A DNA stretch of 64,000 nt from Flavimaribacter sediminis (GCF_019492055.1 NZ_JAICBX010000001.1:1116001-1180000); one strand, 5' to 3'; positions 44,011 through 53,270 are shown, numbered from the stretch's first letter. A program made the numbers and translations. Notes: a model not told the origin generated them from the letters alone.

Positions 44011-44654
44011 TCGCCACCACACCTTCTGCTGTGACGCCCGTCTGGCTGACAAACAGAAGCACCAAAGAATCCGTGGATGCGGAACTTTGGCACAGTATCG
44101 TCGACAAGAACCTGGCGGATTGGGAAGCCGAATGGATTCCTGATCTCCAACGTCGGCTCAAGCTTCTGAACCAGCAAAAAGTCGAACGCCGGTTCTGGCC
44201 CCAAAGCCGCCATTGGGACTGGCGTGACAAGCTGCGCGAGATCGAGCGTCGCCTGGCCAATCTCTCCTTCGCCATCGTGGCTGAGGACATGACTCAGGCC
44301 ATGATGACGATCGATCTGACAAAGCGCGCCCGCATGCCGGGCCACGACGGCCAGCATCTTGTCTACATCGACTTTCTGGAGGCCGCGCCCTGGAACCGAA
44401 ATGATGTCGCTGAAGAGCCTGCGCGCTTTGGCGGTTGCGGGTCCATACTTATCAACGCGGCCATCCAGCAGAGTATGCTGGAGGGCTTCAAGGGTCGGAT
44501 CGGCCTGCACTCTCTGCCACAGGCAAACAGCTTCTATGCCAATGCCTGCGGAATGACCGATCTAGGACAAGACGCAACCTATGAAAATCTGCGCTACTTC
44601 GAACTGGACCCTGACAGTGCGTGCAGTTTCATTGAGAAAGGAAAAGGAGAATGA
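44007..44654 (+). CDS. GNAT-like acetyltransferase
   Basis: 215 residues. The second half has GNAT-fold features: HLVYIDFLEAAPWNRND (beta-4), RFGGCGSILINAAIQQSMLE (acetyl-CoA loop region) and GRIGLHSLPQANSFYANACG (late helix and strand). The N-terminal half is helical and charged, with no recognised domain. The neighbours (RHH protein before, XRE after, both with ATGA overlaps) suggest either a toxin-antitoxin pair, since GNAT toxins acetylate aminoacyl-tRNA, or an accessory enzyme of the defence locus. The sequence does not decide between these. Confidence 0.7.
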   Translation: MIATTPSAVTPVWLTNRSTKESVDAELWHSIVDKNLADWEAEWIPDLQRRLKLLNQQKVERRFWPQSRHWDWRDKLREIERRLANLSFAIVAEDMTQAMMTIDLTKRARMPGHDGQHLVYIDFLEAAPWNRNDVAEEPARFGGCGSILINAAIQQSMLEGFKGRIGLHSLPQANSFYANACGMTDLGQDATYENLRYFELDPDSACSFIEKGKGE

Positions 44655-45139
44655 CATTCGACATCAGCAAAGCATGGTGCCGCAATGCCGGTGCCCGAGA
44701 GGATGGCCTCGATATCGGAGCAGGCGTGATCGCTGCCGATCCGATGTTCACACACGAGGCCAGTGCCGATGAAAGCCCAGAAGCGTCCCGGCTTGCACTG
44801 GGACGCTTCATCAACCTGATGCGCCGAGATCAAGGTTTGTCGATAGAAGCGTTGGCCGACAAGGCGGATATCGAGATTGGAGAGCTTCTCAGTCTCGAGA
44901 ACAATGCTGCCCATCTGCCGGATGTGCGGACGCTCTACCAGCTTTCCGAGATTTTCGGCGTGTCACAAGAAAAGCTCATGGGATTGTCAGGACTTACACA
45001 TGCAAACGACGATGATTATGTCGAGGAGGCAGTTCGATACGCGGCCAAATCGGCATCCGTGGAGGTTCTGACCGAGGATGAGCATGCGATCCTGAATGGA
45101 TTGATCTCAGTTCTGAGTGAGAACGCAAAGCAAAAGTGA
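44651..45139 (+). CDS. XRE-family helix-turn-helix regulator
   Basis: 162 residues. The lambda-repressor-like HTH lies at about 47-105 (ALGRFINLMRRDQGLSIEAL; ADIEIGELLSLENNAAHLPD; RTLYQLSEIFGVSQEKLMGL). The N-terminal 45 residues are a flexible acidic extension. ATGA overlaps the end of the GNAT gene. Such XRE proteins typically repress their own operon, and a partner ImmA/IrrE protease (next gene) cleaves them on a damage signal. It may therefore gate the locus. Confidence 0.88.
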   Translation: MTFDISKAWCRNAGAREDGLDIGAGVIAADPMFTHEASADESPEASRLALGRFINLMRRDQGLSIEALADKADIEIGELLSLENNAAHLPDVRTLYQLSEIFGVSQEKLMGLSGLTHANDDDYVEEAVRYAAKSASVEVLTEDEHAILNGLISVLSENAKQK

Positions 45140-45157
45140 CAAGAAGGCGATCGTCAG

Positions 45158-46090
45158 GTGGCGAAAAACGTAATTATCAAAACGAAAAACGCGCTTGATA
45201 TCGATCGCAAGGTTGAGCGGGTTCTCAAAGATTTGGGCAACCCAGAGCCACCGCTCGATCTCGAAGTGGTCCGCGAGCTCTTAAAGCTCGATCTGGACTT
45301 CTACACCGCGAAAGACCCCGGTGTTCTCCAAGAGGTCGTCTCAAAAATGACGATGGCGGGCAAGCAGATGCTTGCCCGCCCATCCCGCATTCTGGATGCC
45401 GTACGGAAGTGGGATCTGCGCGCACTCTACATTCCTGACCGGAAGAAAATCCTTCTCGATAAGGATCAACCTCAGCTGAAACATCGCTGGCACGAGGCCC
45501 ACGAAGTCGGTCATAGCCTTCTCCCCTGGCACGCGGGTGCCATGATGGGGGACAACGAGCACACACTGATCCCATCTTGCCACGAAAAGCTTGAAGCAGA
45601 AGCGAATTTTGCCGCTGGCCGCTTGCTGTTTCTTCGAGATCGCTTCGCGGAGGAATGTCTTGCTCAAGATCCTTCTTTCGATGCCCTGAAGGAACTGAAG
45701 CAAACCTATGGCAACACGCACACGACGACGTTCTGGCGGGGAGTGGAGACGTGGGGCAGGGAGCGGCCCATCGTTGGTCTCGTCACGGATCATCCGCATG
45801 CTATCCACCGCAAACCAGACTTTGATCCACACGAACCCTGCAAACACTTCGTGCAATCCTCAGCATTTGCCGAACGGTTCTCAGCCATTCGTGAAACCGA
45901 TGTGTTCGATCAGGTTGTCGAATACTGCAAGGGAAACAAGGCCGGACCGCTTGGCGAGGCAGATGTTGTCCTGAGCGACGATAATGGGGAAGAGCATCTG
46001 TTCCACTTCGAGAGCTTCTCTTTCTATCATCAGACCCTGACATTGGGCGTCTACCAAGGCCCCTACAAGCGCTTCGTCGCAGTTGCCTAG
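45158..46090 (+). CDS. ImmA/IrrE-family metallopeptidase
   Basis: 310 residues. The zinc motif is HEVGH (His115, Glu116, His119) in RWHEAHEVGHSLLPWHAG, followed by ETEANFAAGRLLF-like sequence (EAEANFAAGRLLFLRDRFAE), where the third ligand is expected. ImmA/IrrE proteins cleave paired XRE repressors, as in ICEBs1 ImmR/ImmA. It starts at GTG 45158, 18 bases after the XRE stop, so the pair is probably co-regulated. It is the last gene of the island before the right repeat. Confidence 0.88.
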   Translation: MAKNVIIKTKNALDIDRKVERVLKDLGNPEPPLDLEVVRELLKLDLDFYTAKDPGVLQEVVSKMTMAGKQMLARPSRILDAVRKWDLRALYIPDRKKILLDKDQPQLKHRWHEAHEVGHSLLPWHAGAMMGDNEHTLIPSCHEKLEAEANFAAGRLLFLRDRFAEECLAQDPSFDALKELKQTYGNTHTTTFWRGVETWGRERPIVGLVTDHPHAIHRKPDFDPHEPCKHFVQSSAFAERFSAIRETDVFDQVVEYCKGNKAGPLGEADVVLSDDNGEEHLFHFESFSFYHQTLTLGVYQGPYKRFVAVA

Positions 46091-46331
46091 TGAACGGCGG
46101 GAACGCGGGCTGCGACCGCAGCATCTTGAAGATTGGTCGAAGGTCCGGAAAGGGCCGAAAGCGCCAAAGCGTCCGGCGAGTGCGAATTTCCGTATAGCCC
46201 GATCTTCAGCCGTAACCAGAAAGTCTCATGTCGGCCCCATTTCACCCATTCATCCCGCACAGGCGACTTGTACGGCCAGTGGAAGATTCTCGAAGTCCAG
46301 GCCAACTCACGCTCACGGGCAATCCACCCTG

Positions 46332-46382
46332 CGCCGCCTTCAAGGCGTTCATCGAGCTTGCGCGAATTGAGCGCGAAACGCA
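46332..46382 (+). repeat. Right copy of ~51-bp direct repeat (lysR 3' end)
   Basis: A copy of lysR positions 38158-38210 missing two bases (CG), so its reading frame is broken. The preceding bases do not resemble lysR, so only the end of the gene was duplicated or left behind. Confidence 0.85.
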
Positions 46383-46395
46383 GTGAGAAGACGGA

Positions 46396-46431
46396 CGGCG
46401 GCGGCATCCTGCCGGAGTAGAGCCGCCGCCG
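46396..46431 (-). terminator. Terminator-like hairpin for the DUF5996-GNAT gene
   Basis: CGGCGGCGGC (46396-46405) pairs perfectly with GCCGCCGCCG (46422-46431). It lies 14 bases beyond the stop of the leftward gene. The following minus-strand sequence is only moderately T-rich. Confidence 0.45.
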
Positions 46432-46444
46432 GCCTGTCTTCGTG

Positions 46445-47695
46445 TCAACGTCGCAGCACATCCTGCCATTCGGGACGGCGGTCGATCTGCGCCTTCGCAA
46501 ACGGACACAACGGAATAATCGAGACGCCGTCGCGTCGGGCGTCCTCGACGGCGCGCTGCACCAGTTTCTCGCCGACTTTGCGGCCACGCAGGGCGGCGGG
46601 AACCTCCGTATGGTCGATGATGATCAGAGCGTCGCCGGCCCGGCTGTAGGTCATCTCGGCCTCGTAGCCATCGACAACAATCCGGTAACGCCCCTTGGAC
46701 GGGCCGTCCTCCCGCTCGACGTCCGTGTCGGCCAATGCGGGCGCAGTCGCTTGCGGCCTTGCGTCCGGTCGCCGCGCCTTGCGCGGCTCGCCCGGCGCGC
46801 ATTCCAGCAGATCGCGATCCCATCTTCCGAATTCGGCGGCCGCCTCGTATGTCGAGACAAGAAAAGCCATCAAGGCCGCATCCGGGTCATCCGCAGCCTG
46901 CACTGCGTCGTAAGGAAGGAGGAACTCGGACAGCCCTTCGCTCCAGAACGCGGCGTCCGGCCGCACGGAGGCGCTGCGGAACCCGTTCGGTTCCGGGTAG
47001 GCGTAGGCGTAGAACGCCGGATAGTCGACGCCGCCGCCGCCTGGCCAGAATCCGGCCGAGGAAACCTCGCGGTCATAGGCTTCCTGCGCCACGTCGTCGG
47101 GCAGGGCGGGAACGCCGCCTGGATGCAGCGGCGCGCGTCGACCCGAAAACCGGGTGACAGCCAGGTCAAAACTGCCCCAGAACAGGTGAACAGGACTGGA
47201 CTTCCCCAGGAAGGCGGACCGGAAACGGTTGAAGACCCTGTCGATTGCGACGAGCGCCTGGTGAAAACGCTGGACTGCGTCGCGGTCATAGGGCCGGTCG
47301 CGGTGATCCTCGACGAAGGGGACAGGGTTCGGCACTTCGTTGGGACTGCCGTTGAAGGTCGGCGCGCCGCCAAGATCGGAAACAAGCCGTACGAAACGAG
47401 CGTGGAATTCGGCGACCGTCATCGGCTCGAGCGCAAACGAAGCCTTGCGTCCATTGCCGCACACGCCCAGAACCATGTGATCTTGGAAATCGAACTGAAT
47501 CTCGATGCCGGGGCCATCGGGAATCGCCGAAGTCGTCAGTCCGCGCGGCGTGACATAAAATGTTGCGTGCCAGGAATGATTGAGCCACGGGCTGTGCGCC
47601 AGCCGGTACTTGCCGACAATCTGAAGGTAGAGATGCAAGGCGGAACACGTCTCGCGCCAGCCAAGGTAGTCGAGAGAAGGCCAGGAGTTGCTCAT
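46445..47695 (-). CDS. DUF5996 - GNAT (YjdJ-type) fusion protein
   Basis: 416 residues. The N-terminal ~300 residues match DUF5996 as I know it (YLGWRETCSALHLYLQIVGK; FWGSFDLAVTRFSGRRAPLH; GFWPGGGGVDYPAFYAYAYP). The C-terminal ~90 residues form a short YjdJ-type acetyltransferase domain (RYRIVVDGYEAEMTYSRAGD; HTEVPAALRGRKVGEKLVQR; SIIPLCPFAKAQIDRRPEW). The acetyl acceptor is unknown. ATG 47695 is chosen; the frame is open to 47791 but overlaps the pirin gene end. It is followed by a hairpin terminator. Confidence 0.7.
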   Translation of the reverse strand: MSNSWPSLDYLGWRETCSALHLYLQIVGKYRLAHSPWLNHSWHATFYVTPRGLTTSAIPDGPGIEIQFDFQDHMVLGVCGNGRKASFALEPMTVAEFHARFVRLVSDLGGAPTFNGSPNEVPNPVPFVEDHRDRPYDRDAVQRFHQALVAIDRVFNRFRSAFLGKSSPVHLFWGSFDLAVTRFSGRRAPLHPGGVPALPDDVAQEAYDREVSSAGFWPGGGGVDYPAFYAYAYPEPNGFRSASVRPDAAFWSEGLSEFLLPYDAVQAADDPDAALMAFLVSTYEAAAEFGRWDRDLLECAPGEPRKARRPDARPQATAPALADTDVEREDGPSKGRYRIVVDGYEAEMTYSRAGDALIIIDHTEVPAALRGRKVGEKLVQRAVEDARRDGVSIIPLCPFAKAQIDRRPEWQDVLRR

Positions 47696-47787
47696 GTCAT
47701 ATGTTCCGTTCGGCAGGCGTGGTTGATGTAAATGGGCTCTCGGTAGGAGCGAAGTCCCGGGTTGCGGCGGGAAGTCGCTTTCGCGCG

Positions 47788-48723
47788 TCAATCCGGAAGA
47801 GGAATGTGCTCCTCACGATCATCGACAGGAAGATCGAAACGTCCCGCGCCCCAGTTCTCGGCGCGCCATTCAGCCTTGGCGGCTTCGATGCGCTCCTTCG
47901 AGGAGGCCACGAAGTTCCACCATATGTAGCGCGGACCTGACATCGTCGCGCCGCCCAGGATCATCAGTCGCGCGCCCCTGTCGCCGGCTGCGACCGTGAT
48001 CCGGTCGCCCGGACGGAACACCATCATCTGCCCCGCCTGATAGTCATTGCCGGCGATCGAGATCGAGCCGTCGACGATATAGATGCCGCGGTCTTCGTGG
48101 TCGTCCGGCATCGGCAGCAGGCTTCCTGCCTCGAGCGTCACATCCGCGTAGAACGTTGCGGAGTACATCATGGCCGGAGCGGTTTTGCCGTAGGCGTTTC
48201 CGAGAATGAGCCGGACGGACACGCCGTCGTCCTCGATCACCGGCAGCGTGTCCTTGCCGTGATGCTCGAACAGCGGCGCCATGTCCTCGTGGCTGTCGGG
48301 CAGGGCGAGCCAGGTCTGGATGCCGAACAGGCTGTTCGGGCCGGATCGCGCCTCGGCGCTCGTGCGTTCCGAATGCGTGACGCCGCGCCCGGCCACCATC
48401 CAGTTCAATGCGCCGGGGCGGATGATCTGGTCGGCCCCGGTGCTGTCGCGGTGGTGAAAGTCGCCCTGAAAAAGATAGGTGACAGTGCCGAGGCCGATAT
48501 GCGGGTGTGGACGAACATCGACGCCCTGTCCGGTCAGCAGCTCGGCCGGACCGGCCTGATCGAAAAAGATGAACGGCCCGACCATCTGACGCTTCGGCGC
48601 CGGAAGGGCGCGCCTGACTTCGAACCCGCCGAGATCGCGGCTGCGCGGGATGATGAGTGTCTCGATTGCGTCCAAATCGACCGTGTCGGGACAGCCTGGT
48701 TCGAGCGCCGGGTTCCAGCTCAT
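47788..48723 (-). CDS. Pirin family protein
   Basis: 311 residues, bicupin fold. The N-terminal pirin motif includes VRPHPHIGLGTVTYLFQGDF and HHRDSTGADQIIRPGALNWM then GRGVTHSE, holding the metal-binding His and Glu residues. The C-terminal cupin is also recognisable (GIYIVDGSISIAGNDYQAGQ). Bacterial pirins act as quercetin dioxygenases or redox-sensing regulators. In this region it may belong to the stress or xenobiotic response with the haloperoxidase-like hydrolase and LysR. Its length is typical of pirins (about 290-310). Confidence 0.93.
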   Translation of the reverse strand: MSWNPALEPGCPDTVDLDAIETLIIPRSRDLGGFEVRRALPAPKRQMVGPFIFFDQAGPAELLTGQGVDVRPHPHIGLGTVTYLFQGDFHHRDSTGADQIIRPGALNWMVAGRGVTHSERTSAEARSGPNSLFGIQTWLALPDSHEDMAPLFEHHGKDTLPVIEDDGVSVRLILGNAYGKTAPAMMYSATFYADVTLEAGSLLPMPDDHEDRGIYIVDGSISIAGNDYQAGQMMVFRPGDRITVAAGDRGARLMILGGATMSGPRYIWWNFVASSKERIEAAKAEWRAENWGAGRFDLPVDDREEHIPLPD

Positions 48724-48877
48724 GCCTGTGGTCCTTTCAAGTGCTAGCGGGCGATCGCGCCCTGATCGGTTGCGTTGTTCGTCGTCACTGGATGTAATCT
48801 ATGTGGCCGGAAACGGGAACGCTAGCTGCGTCATGCGCACAACGGCGTCGCTCCAAGTGGAACGCAGATGCAGCATT

Positions 48878-49771
48878 TCACGCCTTGACGCCCCAAAGTT
48901 GCGGGTTCTGTTCGAAGTTCTCGATCAGCAAATCGGTGAGCACCCGAATCTTGCGAGCGGGATGGCGCCCCGGCGGACGAACGACATAGGCGCCGCCCGG
49001 AGGAGGCGGGTAACGCGTCATGACGGGAACCAGCGCCCCGGCCGCGATATGGTCGTGCGTGATGCAGTCCGGCAACCAGCCGATGCCGAGGCCGGCCACT
49101 GCCGCCGCCGCGAGCGCAACCGCGTTGTCGGCCTTGAAGCGCCCTTGCGGCTGAACGGCGACGACCTTGTCGCCGTCCATCATCTGCCAGCTTTCCGTGC
49201 CCTGCATGACGGCCTGATGGGAAACGAGTTCTTCCGGCGTCTCGGGCGCGCCATGCTTGCGAATGTAATCCGGGCTCGCGACGAATTTCCCGTGGATCGG
49301 CCCGACGCGTTTCGCCATCAGATTGGAGTCCTGAAGATAGCCGACCCGGATCGCGCAATCGTACCCTTCCGCGATGAGATCGACATAGCGGTCGCTGTAG
49401 GAGGTATGGATATGCAGCTGCGGGTGACGCTTCGCCAATTCCGCGAGCACGGGCGCAAAATGCGTCGGACCAAAGGTCAGCGGCGCGGTGATCCTCAGCC
49501 GGCCCCGCAGCTCGCCGGCGGGCAGGATCGTTTCCCTGGCAGTGTCGATTTCTGCGCTCGCTCGCACCGCATGGTCCCGGAAGGTGGCGCCAGCTTCCGT
49601 AAGCGCCGCGCCGCGGGTCGTGCGCGCAATCAGCTGGACGCCAAGCTCTGCTTCAAGCCGGAAGAGCCGCCGGCTGACGATCGACTTCGAGACGCCGAGC
49701 CGGCGCGCGGCCGCGGTAACGCCGCCCGTATCGGCGACCGTCACGAATGTTTCCAGTTCTTCGATGTCCAT
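48878..49771 (-). CDS. LysR-family transcriptional regulator
   Basis: 297 residues. The HTH is at 1-60 (MDIEELETFVTVADTGGVTA; ARRLGVSKSIVSRRLFRLEA), followed by the substrate-binding fold (GRLRITAPLTFGPTHFAPVL onward). ATG 49771 is chosen because the conserved N-terminus starts there. It is divergent from the haloperoxidase-like gene with 172 bases between, so it likely controls that gene, and possibly the pirin gene to the left. The inducer is unknown. Confidence 0.92.
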   Translation of the reverse strand: MDIEELETFVTVADTGGVTAAARRLGVSKSIVSRRLFRLEAELGVQLIARTTRGAALTEAGATFRDHAVRASAEIDTARETILPAGELRGRLRITAPLTFGPTHFAPVLAELAKRHPQLHIHTSYSDRYVDLIAEGYDCAIRVGYLQDSNLMAKRVGPIHGKFVASPDYIRKHGAPETPEELVSHQAVMQGTESWQMMDGDKVVAVQPQGRFKADNAVALAAAAVAGLGIGWLPDCITHDHIAAGALVPVMTRYPPPPGGAYVVRPPGRHPARKIRVLTDLLIENFEQNPQLWGVKA

Positions 49772-49852
49772 TTGGCGTTCCTGATTGCGCGACAGAGAAT
49801 AGCGATTTCGAAGACTAGCGCATCCGGCGTCGGAACCACATATCCTAATTTC

Positions 49853-49875
49853 AAACCCGGCCTTCTCCCGGGTTT
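49853..49875. promoter_or_regulatory. Inverted repeat AAACCCGG-N7-CCGGGTTT in the lysR/hydrolase spacer
   Basis: An 8-bp perfect inverted repeat in the divergent intergenic region, 69 bases before the hydrolase start and 82 bases before lysR. It is placed like a LysR-type operator. It could also fold as a hairpin in the leader RNA. Confidence 0.4.
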
Positions 49876-49943
49876 CACCTCCCACTCACGATAGCGCTTC
49901 CCGCGGGAATTGCTTTCGCGATAGTCCGAAAGGAGACAACGAC

Positions 49944-50780
49944 ATGGGTTATGTTACAACCGAAGATGGCGTGCAGATCTATTACAAGGACTGGGGACCC
50001 AGGGACGCCCGGCCGATCGTTTTCCATCACGGCTGGCCGCTCAGCGCCGACGACTGGGATGCGCAGATGCTATTCTTCCTGTCCAAGGGCTACCGGGTCG
50101 TGGCGCACGACAGGCGCGGCCACGGACGCTCGGATCAGGTCGCCGACGGACACAACATGGACCACTACGCGGCGGACGCCTTCGCCGTCGTCGAGGCGCT
50201 GGACCTGAAGAACGCAGTCCATATCGGCCATTCCACCGGCGGCGGGGAGGTGGCGCGCTATGTAGCGAAGTTCGGCGAACCCGCCGGCCGCGTGTCGAAG
50301 GCCATTCTGGTGGCGGCCGTTCCGCCTTTGATGCTCAAGACGGATGACAATCCCGAAGGCACGCCGCGGGAGGTCTTCGACGGCTTTCGAAAGGCGCTCG
50401 CCGACAGCCGCGCGCAGTTTTTCCGCGATGTTCCGGCCGGTCCGTTCTACGGTTTCAACCGCGACGGAGCGACGGTTCATGAAGGGGTGATCCAGAACTG
50501 GTGGCGGCAGGGCATGATGGGCGGCGCCAAGGCGCACTACGACGGGATTGCGGCCTTCTCCGAAACCGACCAGACGGAGGATCTCAAGACGATCACCGTT
50601 CCGACGCTGGTGTTGCACGGCGAGGACGATCAGATCGTCCCGATCGCGGCATCGGCTTTGAAGTCGGTCAAGCTGCTGCAGAACGGAACGCTGAAAACCT
50701 ATCCCGGTTTCTCACACGGGATGCTGACGGTGAACGCCGATGTGCTGAACGCCGACATTCTGGAGTTCATTGAAAACTGA
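49944..50780 (+). CDS. Alpha/beta hydrolase (non-heme haloperoxidase type)
   Basis: 278 residues. Catalytic features are HHGWPLSADDWDAQML (oxyanion region), the elbow GHSTGG (Ser97), Asp in HGEDDQIVP, and His in GFSHGM. The sequence closely resembles cofactor-free chloro-/bromoperoxidases (perhydrolases), which convert acetate and hydrogen peroxide to peracetic acid or hydrolyse esters. No signal peptide, so it is cytosolic. AAGGAGACAA precedes the ATG and decides the start. It is divergent from lysR. Confidence 0.9.
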   Translation: MGYVTTEDGVQIYYKDWGPRDARPIVFHHGWPLSADDWDAQMLFFLSKGYRVVAHDRRGHGRSDQVADGHNMDHYAADAFAVVEALDLKNAVHIGHSTGGGEVARYVAKFGEPAGRVSKAILVAAVPPLMLKTDDNPEGTPREVFDGFRKALADSRAQFFRDVPAGPFYGFNRDGATVHEGVIQNWWRQGMMGGAKAHYDGIAAFSETDQTEDLKTITVPTLVLHGEDDQIVPIAASALKSVKLLQNGTLKTYPGFSHGMLTVNADVLNADILEFIEN

Positions 50781-51057
50781 AGCGGCGGCGAGGCGCAACT
50801 TTCAGCGCTTCGTCGACTTCATCTCTTCCTACCGAACACGCCTTTCTGCAAGGAAAGATCGTTCAAGACTGCATCAGCCGGCCGGATGGGCGGCAAGGCC
50901 GCAAAACTGCCCGCAGGGTCGGCAGGCCTTGGCGCTCCTGAAACAGGTTCGTCAGGCTCTCGTCATGTCTATAGCGGCGGTGTCAGGCACTGTGTCGTCT
51001 CCCGTCAAAAGTCAGCGTAGGCTCAGAACGCGCGCCGTGCCGGCGCGGGAGAGGTAA

Positions 51058-52335
51058 TCACCCCCGGAATATAAACTTCCCCGAAACCATCGTCGCCGTG
51101 ACCCGGCCCTGGAACCGCGCGTCCTCGAACGGCGTGTTCTTCGAGCGCGAGCGAAGGTCGTCCTTCGCGAGAACCCAGGGCGCGTCCAGGTCGATCACTG
51201 CGATATCCGCCTTCCGGCCAGGTTCCAGCGAGCCGCCCGGCAATCCGAAGATCTGCGCCGGCCGGGTCGAAAGCGCATCGATCAGCCGCGTCAGCGGCAC
51301 GTCGCCGTTGTGATGCAGCCGCAGCGCCGCCGGCAGCAGCGTTTCCAGTCCCACGGCGCCTTCCGCCGCGTCGGAAAAGGGCAGGCGCTTGGTGTCGACG
51401 TCCTGCGGATCGTGCGACGAGACGATGATGTCGATGTCGCCGTCGGCGAGCGCCTGCACCATCGCCCGCCGGTCGTCCTCGTCGCGCAGCGGCGGAGAGA
51501 GTTTGAAGAAGGTGCGGTATTCGCCGATGTCGTTTTCGTTCAGCGACAAATGGTTGATTGAAACCGCGCAGGTGATCTTCGCGCCGCGACGCCTGGCCTG
51601 GCGGATCGCCTCGATGGAATCCGGCGTCGAAATCTTGGCGGCGTGGTAGCGCGCGCCGGTGAGACCCGCGACCCTGAGATCGCGTTCCAGCATGATGATC
51701 TCCGCCTCGCGCGGAATGCCGGGCAGGCCGAGCCAGCTCGCAAACAACCCCTCGTTCATCACGCCGTCGGCGGCCAGATCCTCGTCCTGGGTCTCCAGCG
51801 CCACCACGAGGTCGAAATCACGGGCGTAGGTCATCGCCCGGCGCATGACTAGCGCGTTCGACACCATGCGCCTGCCGTTGGTCAGCACCACGGCGCCGGC
51901 CTTCTTCAAGAGGCCGAATTCGGTGAGTTCCCTTCCGTCGAGCCCCTTCGTCAGCGCGGCGGACGGATAGATGCGCACCATCGATTGTTCGCGCGCAGTA
52001 CGCAGCACGAATTCGACCAGGGCCACATCGTCGATCACCGGGCTGGTGTCCGGCATCATGATCAGCGAGGTCACCCCGCCGGCGGCGGCTGCGGCGCTAG
52101 CCGACGCGATCGTTTCGCGATGTTCGGCGCCCGGTTCGCCGACAAACACCCGCGCGTCCACCAGGCCGGGCGTGATCGTTCGCCCCGTGCAGTCGACCGT
52201 TTCCGCATCCTCGGGGATTGCGATCCCCGGTCCGATGGCGGCGATCCGGTCATTCTCGATCAGAACGGCGCCGGTTGCGTCCATATCCTGCGAAGGGTCG
52301 ACGATGCGCCCGTTGACAAGTGCGGTGCGGCTCAC
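51058..52335 (-). CDS. pyrC: Dihydroorotase-like protein lacking zinc ligands
   Basis: 425 residues of the dihydroorotase/amidohydrolase family. Expected metal motif DxHxHxR is DARVFVG here: the two His are Arg62 and Phe64 and the Arg is Gly66. The later DHAPH-like motif is SHDPQD. The remaining segments fit ([40 protein letters not shown]). This resembles the non-catalytic PyrC-like subunit that supports aspartate transcarbamoylase in several proteobacteria. GTG 52335 overlaps the pyrB stop (GTGA). A true dihydroorotase would be needed elsewhere. Confidence 0.85.
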   Translation of the reverse strand: MSRTALVNGRIVDPSQDMDATGAVLIENDRIAAIGPGIAIPEDAETVDCTGRTITPGLVDARVFVGEPGAEHRETIASASAAAAAGGVTSLIMMPDTSPVIDDVALVEFVLRTAREQSMVRIYPSAALTKGLDGRELTEFGLLKKAGAVVLTNGRRMVSNALVMRRAMTYARDFDLVVALETQDEDLAADGVMNEGLFASWLGLPGIPREAEIIMLERDLRVAGLTGARYHAAKISTPDSIEAIRQARRRGAKITCAVSINHLSLNENDIGEYRTFFKLSPPLRDEDDRRAMVQALADGDIDIIVSSHDPQDVDTKRLPFSDAAEGAVGLETLLPAALRLHHNGDVPLTRLIDALSTRPAQIFGLPGGSLEPGRKADIAVIDLDAPWVLAKDDLRSRSKNTPFEDARFQGRVTATMVSGKFIFRG

Positions 52336-53270
52336 GAGTGCGTCTCCCCGTCTGCGGATTGCATCAGGGTCTCCATCACCGCCATGCGCACCGCCACGCC
52401 CATTTCGACCTGCGTGTCGATGACGCTTTGCGGGCCGTCGGCGATTTCGGAGGCGATTTCCACGCCGCGGTTCATGGGCCCCGGATGCATGACGAGCGCG
52501 TCGTCCCGGGCAAGCGCCAGCTTGCGCGCGTCGAGGCCGAAATAGTGGAAATATTCCCGCACGGAGGGCACGAACAGCCCCGCCATGCGCTCGCGCTGCA
52601 GGCGCAGCATCATCACCACGTCGGCGTCCTTCAATCCCTCCTCCATGGTTTGGAACACTTCCACACCCATGCGTTCGGCGCCTGCCGGCAAAAGGGTCGA
52701 GGGAGCGACGGCGCGCACCCGCGCGCCAAGCGCGTTCAGAAGAATGATGTTCGAGCGGGCCACGCGGCTGTGCAGAACGTCGCCGCAGATCGCCACCGTC
52801 AGACCGGCTATCCTGCCCTTGGCGCGTCGGATGGTCAGCGCATCCAGCAGCGCTTGTGTCGGGTGCTCGTGCGCGCCGTCGCCGGCGTTGACGACGGAGC
52901 AGCCCACCTTCTGGGCAAGCAGGGCGGCGGCGCCGGCCGAACCATGCCGAACGATCAGGATGTCCGGGTGCATGGCGTTCAGCGTCATCGCCGTGTCGAT
53001 CAGCGTTTCGCCTTTCTTTACCGACGAATTGCCGACGGACATGTTCATCACATCGGCGCCCAGCCGCTTGCCGGCGAGCTCGAACGAAGCCTGGGTGCGC
53101 GTCGAAGCCTCGAAAAACAGGTTGATCTGGGTCAGCCCGCGCAGCGTGGAGGTTTTTTTCTCCCGCTGTCTGCTCAGTTGAACAGCTTCGTCGGAGCGGT
53201 CGAGAAGGAATTGAATGTCCATCTCGGTCAACCCGTTTATGCCAAGCAGATGGCGATGGGAGAAAGCCAT
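52332..53270 (-). CDS. pyrB: Aspartate carbamoyltransferase catalytic subunit
   Basis: 312 residues. The carbamoyl-phosphate site is [13 protein letters not shown], with [14 protein letters not shown] and the aspartate-site loop GPMNRGVEI. It transfers a carbamoyl group to aspartate, the committed step of pyrimidine biosynthesis. ATG 53270 is selected over longer frame starts because the protein begins at [15 protein letters not shown]. It is coupled to the dihydroorotase-like gene by a four-base overlap. No pyrI is nearby. Confidence 0.96.
   Translation of the reverse strand: MAFSHRHLLGINGLTEMDIQFLLDRSDEAVQLSRQREKKTSTLRGLTQINLFFEASTRTQASFELAGKRLGADVMNMSVGNSSVKKGETLIDTAMTLNAMHPDILIVRHGSAGAAALLAQKVGCSVVNAGDGAHEHPTQALLDALTIRRAKGRIAGLTVAICGDVLHSRVARSNIILLNALGARVRAVAPSTLLPAGAERMGVEVFQTMEEGLKDADVVMMLRLQRERMAGLFVPSVREYFHYFGLDARKLALARDDALVMHPGPMNRGVEIASEIADGPQSVIDTQVEMGVAVRMAVMETLMQSADGETHS

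Larger units (their letters stand above)
46091..46444. other. Island right border: intergenic region without a gene
   Basis: No supported ORF. It contains the right copy of the lysR-derived repeat and, beyond it, the hairpin at 46396-46431. The stretch 46133-46330 is open in two frames but has no recognisable protein features. Confidence 0.5.

Noticed and set aside
46133-46420. 95-codon open frames at the right island border
   Set aside because: The end runs through the broken lysR repeat; no protein-like composition.
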